Below are positions 6,010-7,393 of a DNA stretch of 7,393 nucleotides, piece by piece. Source of the stretch: an uncultured Cellvibrio sp. (lineage in GTDB: Bacteria; Pseudomonadota; Gammaproteobacteria; Pseudomonadales; Cellvibrionaceae); assembly GCA_946481735.1 (NCBI GenBank), contig CAMLOU010000174.1:1-7393 (forward strand). The letters run 5' to 3'. A program made the position numbers and the translations under genes. The notes under the pieces are model-generated. The model saw only the letters and a program-made list of their open reading frames with translations. It had not been told where the DNA came from and ran no database searches. Position 1 is the stretch's first letter; the number at the start of each line of letters is the position of its first letter.

Positions 6010-7393
6010 ATTCGGGCAGGCTCTTTACCGGCTGGTGGGAATAAAACGGATTGCTGACCAGATGATGAAATTCGGCATAGGCTTTGCCGAATAATTTTCG
6101 TGTCAGTAAGGATTCAGTGTGGATATGCGCTGCATCAAAATTCAGTTGTGCCTGGCGACTGGCAAGCGCGGGGTTATCGTCCAGATAAGCCTGTAGATGT
6201 TGATTAACCCATTGCCAAAAACGGGTTTCGGGAAACCCGTAGTAGCTGTCCAGCAGGTGCGATACTTCACTGAGGTTGAACACAAACAAGGTGTCCATCA
6301 CCAGTTCGCGCAGGGCTTCAATGTGGGTCATCCAGTAATAACGATTCGGTTCTGCGTTGATGTAGGCCGGATTCAGTGCAGCGAAGTCCGGCAAGTAATC
6401 GCGCGCGGGCAAATACTCATCCACATATTCAACGCTCTCGTGAAAATCGCGCAGAATAATTTTTTGTGGCCAACCGTCGCGGTGTACCAACACCATATTC
6501 TGGGCGTGAGCTTCCAGCGCGATGCCGTGTTTTACCAACAAATGCCAGACAGGTAATACCGCCACCTGAATCAAACGATGTAACCAGGGCTCCATGCCAT
6601 AGCAGTCCAGCCACTCATCAATAAACGGGCGACCATCAGCCTCCATTAACGCCAGTGCGGTAAATGGCACGGCCTGCTCACCGGGCAATAAAGAGTGTTC
6701 AACGCTTTCACGCCAGATGGCTGCAACCTGACCGTCGAGCTGTGCGTGTTGTTCAGGTTCCGGTTGATACAGTATGCCCGCGTATTCATCCAGCAATGAG
6801 AGCGGATAATGTTTTTCAAATAAAGGATCGGTGCGCACCACCGCTTGCAGCCATTGTGAAACAGCCGGCGCAGAACATACACCATGGGATTCCAGGTTGC
6901 GTAGCGATGAGGTGTTAACGAGATTCATCGGCAACTTCAGCGTAGCGCGCAAGGGATGACTGATATTCAACACACTGCGAATCGATTGTGTGGCCTGGTA
7001 ATAATCGCCGGCGGCACCCAGGTGAATGATTTCCCGGTTGGCCAACGCGGATGCCAGTGCAGACGTTTTCAAATTCTCCCATTGCCAGGGATGCATCGGC
7101 ATTAAGGTGTAATCGCTGGCATCGCCGCCTTGCTGGCGCAAACGGTGAGCGAGCAGCAGGATGACGTCTTTATCAAGCTCCCGCTGCCAAAAATTTTCTT
7201 CCGCTACCGGTAACGCGCAATGCACCCGATGACGTGCAACAGCCAGCCAGACCAGTTGAAAGTTCTGCCCGGCTTCCGGGCCAAACTGCTGATGATCTTC
7301 CAGAGAAAAGCCGGTGCGCGCTTTAAAGCAAGGGTGATAAGGATGGCCTTCATGGATCGCCGATTCCAGTGCAGCGTAGCTGAGGTTGCGCCG
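5993..7393 (-). CDS. asbB: IucA/IucC-family NIS siderophore synthetase, AsbB-like; 5' end outside window
   Basis: The frame is open to the right edge; 466 C-terminal residues are visible, so roughly 130-150 N-terminal residues are missing compared with family members of about 600. Seen at the start of the visible part (7310-7348) is the hallmark GHPYHPCFKARTG, followed by GPEAGQNFQLVWLA, part of the ATP-binding region of NRPS-independent siderophore synthetases. Other family signatures are MPMHPWQWE (7076-7102), the S-I-R...K-L-P-M-N-L-V-N-T-S-S-L-R segment, and EAHAQN (6497-6514) followed by ILRDFHE in the FhuF-like C-terminal part. These enzymes adenylate a citrate carboxylate and join it to an amine; in the petrobactin pathway AsbA and AsbB attach the two spermidine arms. 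AsbB rather than AsbA is chosen because this gene directly precedes asbC, as in B. anthracis. The GTG at 7225 is internal to the conserved domain and is not a true start. The stop overlaps asbC by 17 bp. Confidence 0.93.
   Translation of the reverse strand, partial: RRNLSYAALESAIHEGHPYHPCFKARTGFSLEDHQQFGPEAGQNFQLVWLAVARHRVHCALPVAEENFWQRELDKDVILLLAHRLRQQGGDASDYTLMPMHPWQWENLKTSALASALANREIIHLGAAGDYYQATQSIRSVLNISHPLRATLKLPMNLVNTSSLRNLESHGVCSAPAVSQWLQAVVRTDPLFEKHYPLSLLDEYAGILYQPEPEQHAQLDGQVAAIWRESVEHSLLPGEQAVPFTALALMEADGRPFIDEWLDCYGMEPWLHRLIQVAVLPVWHLLVKHGIALEAHAQNMVLVHRDGWPQKIILRDFHESVEYVDEYLPARDYLPDFAALNPAYINAEPNRYYWMTHIEALRELVMDTLFVFNLSEVSHLLDSYYGFPETRFWQWVNQHLQAYLDDNPALASRQAQLNFDAAHIHTESLLTRKLFGKAYAEFHHLVSNPFYSHQPVKSLPEYDLCE

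Overview
The window looks like chromosomal DNA from a plant-cell-wall-degrading gammaproteobacterium of the Cellvibrio type. The main clue is the left-edge gene: a secreted modular enzyme with poly-Gly/Asn/Ser linkers, a calcium-type xylan-binding module, a NodB-like (CE4) deacetylase and a C-terminal CBM10. This is the tail architecture known for Xyn11A (XynE) of Cellvibrio japonicus. The species itself cannot be fixed from this sequence.

Left part (1-2600, + strand). The 3' end of the xylanase/acetyl-xylan esterase gene is followed by a perfect 13-bp hairpin terminator. Next comes a gene for a secreted protein of unknown function, with a GTG start, a good Shine-Dalgarno and a clear signal peptide. 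It ends in its own hairpin terminator, whose T-tract touches the stop codon of the convergent gene.

Right part (2599-7393, - strand). Four tightly packed genes are read right to left: a 5'-truncated IucA/IucC-type NIS siderophore synthetase, an acyl-adenylating ligase, an aryl carrier protein fused to an acyltransferase, and a TIM-barrel 3-dehydroshikimate dehydratase. Product types and order match asbB-asbC-asbD-asbE-asbF of the petrobactin pathway of Bacillus anthracis, except that AsbD and AsbE are one polypeptide here. Junctions are a 17-bp overlap, a 22-bp gap and a 1- or 4-nt overlap, so this is almost certainly one translationally coupled operon whose promoter, and probably asbA, lie beyond the right edge.

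Inferred pathway: AsbF makes 3,4-dihydroxybenzoate (protocatechuate) from 3-dehydroshikimate; AsbC adenylates it and loads it on the carrier domain of AsbDE; the AsbE domain passes it to a polyamine such as spermidine; the NIS synthetase(s) condense the products with citrate. The expected product is petrobactin or a close catecholate-citrate-polyamine siderophore. The points most worth following are this operon in a saprophytic, xylan-degrading background, the AsbD-AsbE fusion, and the unassigned secreted protein.
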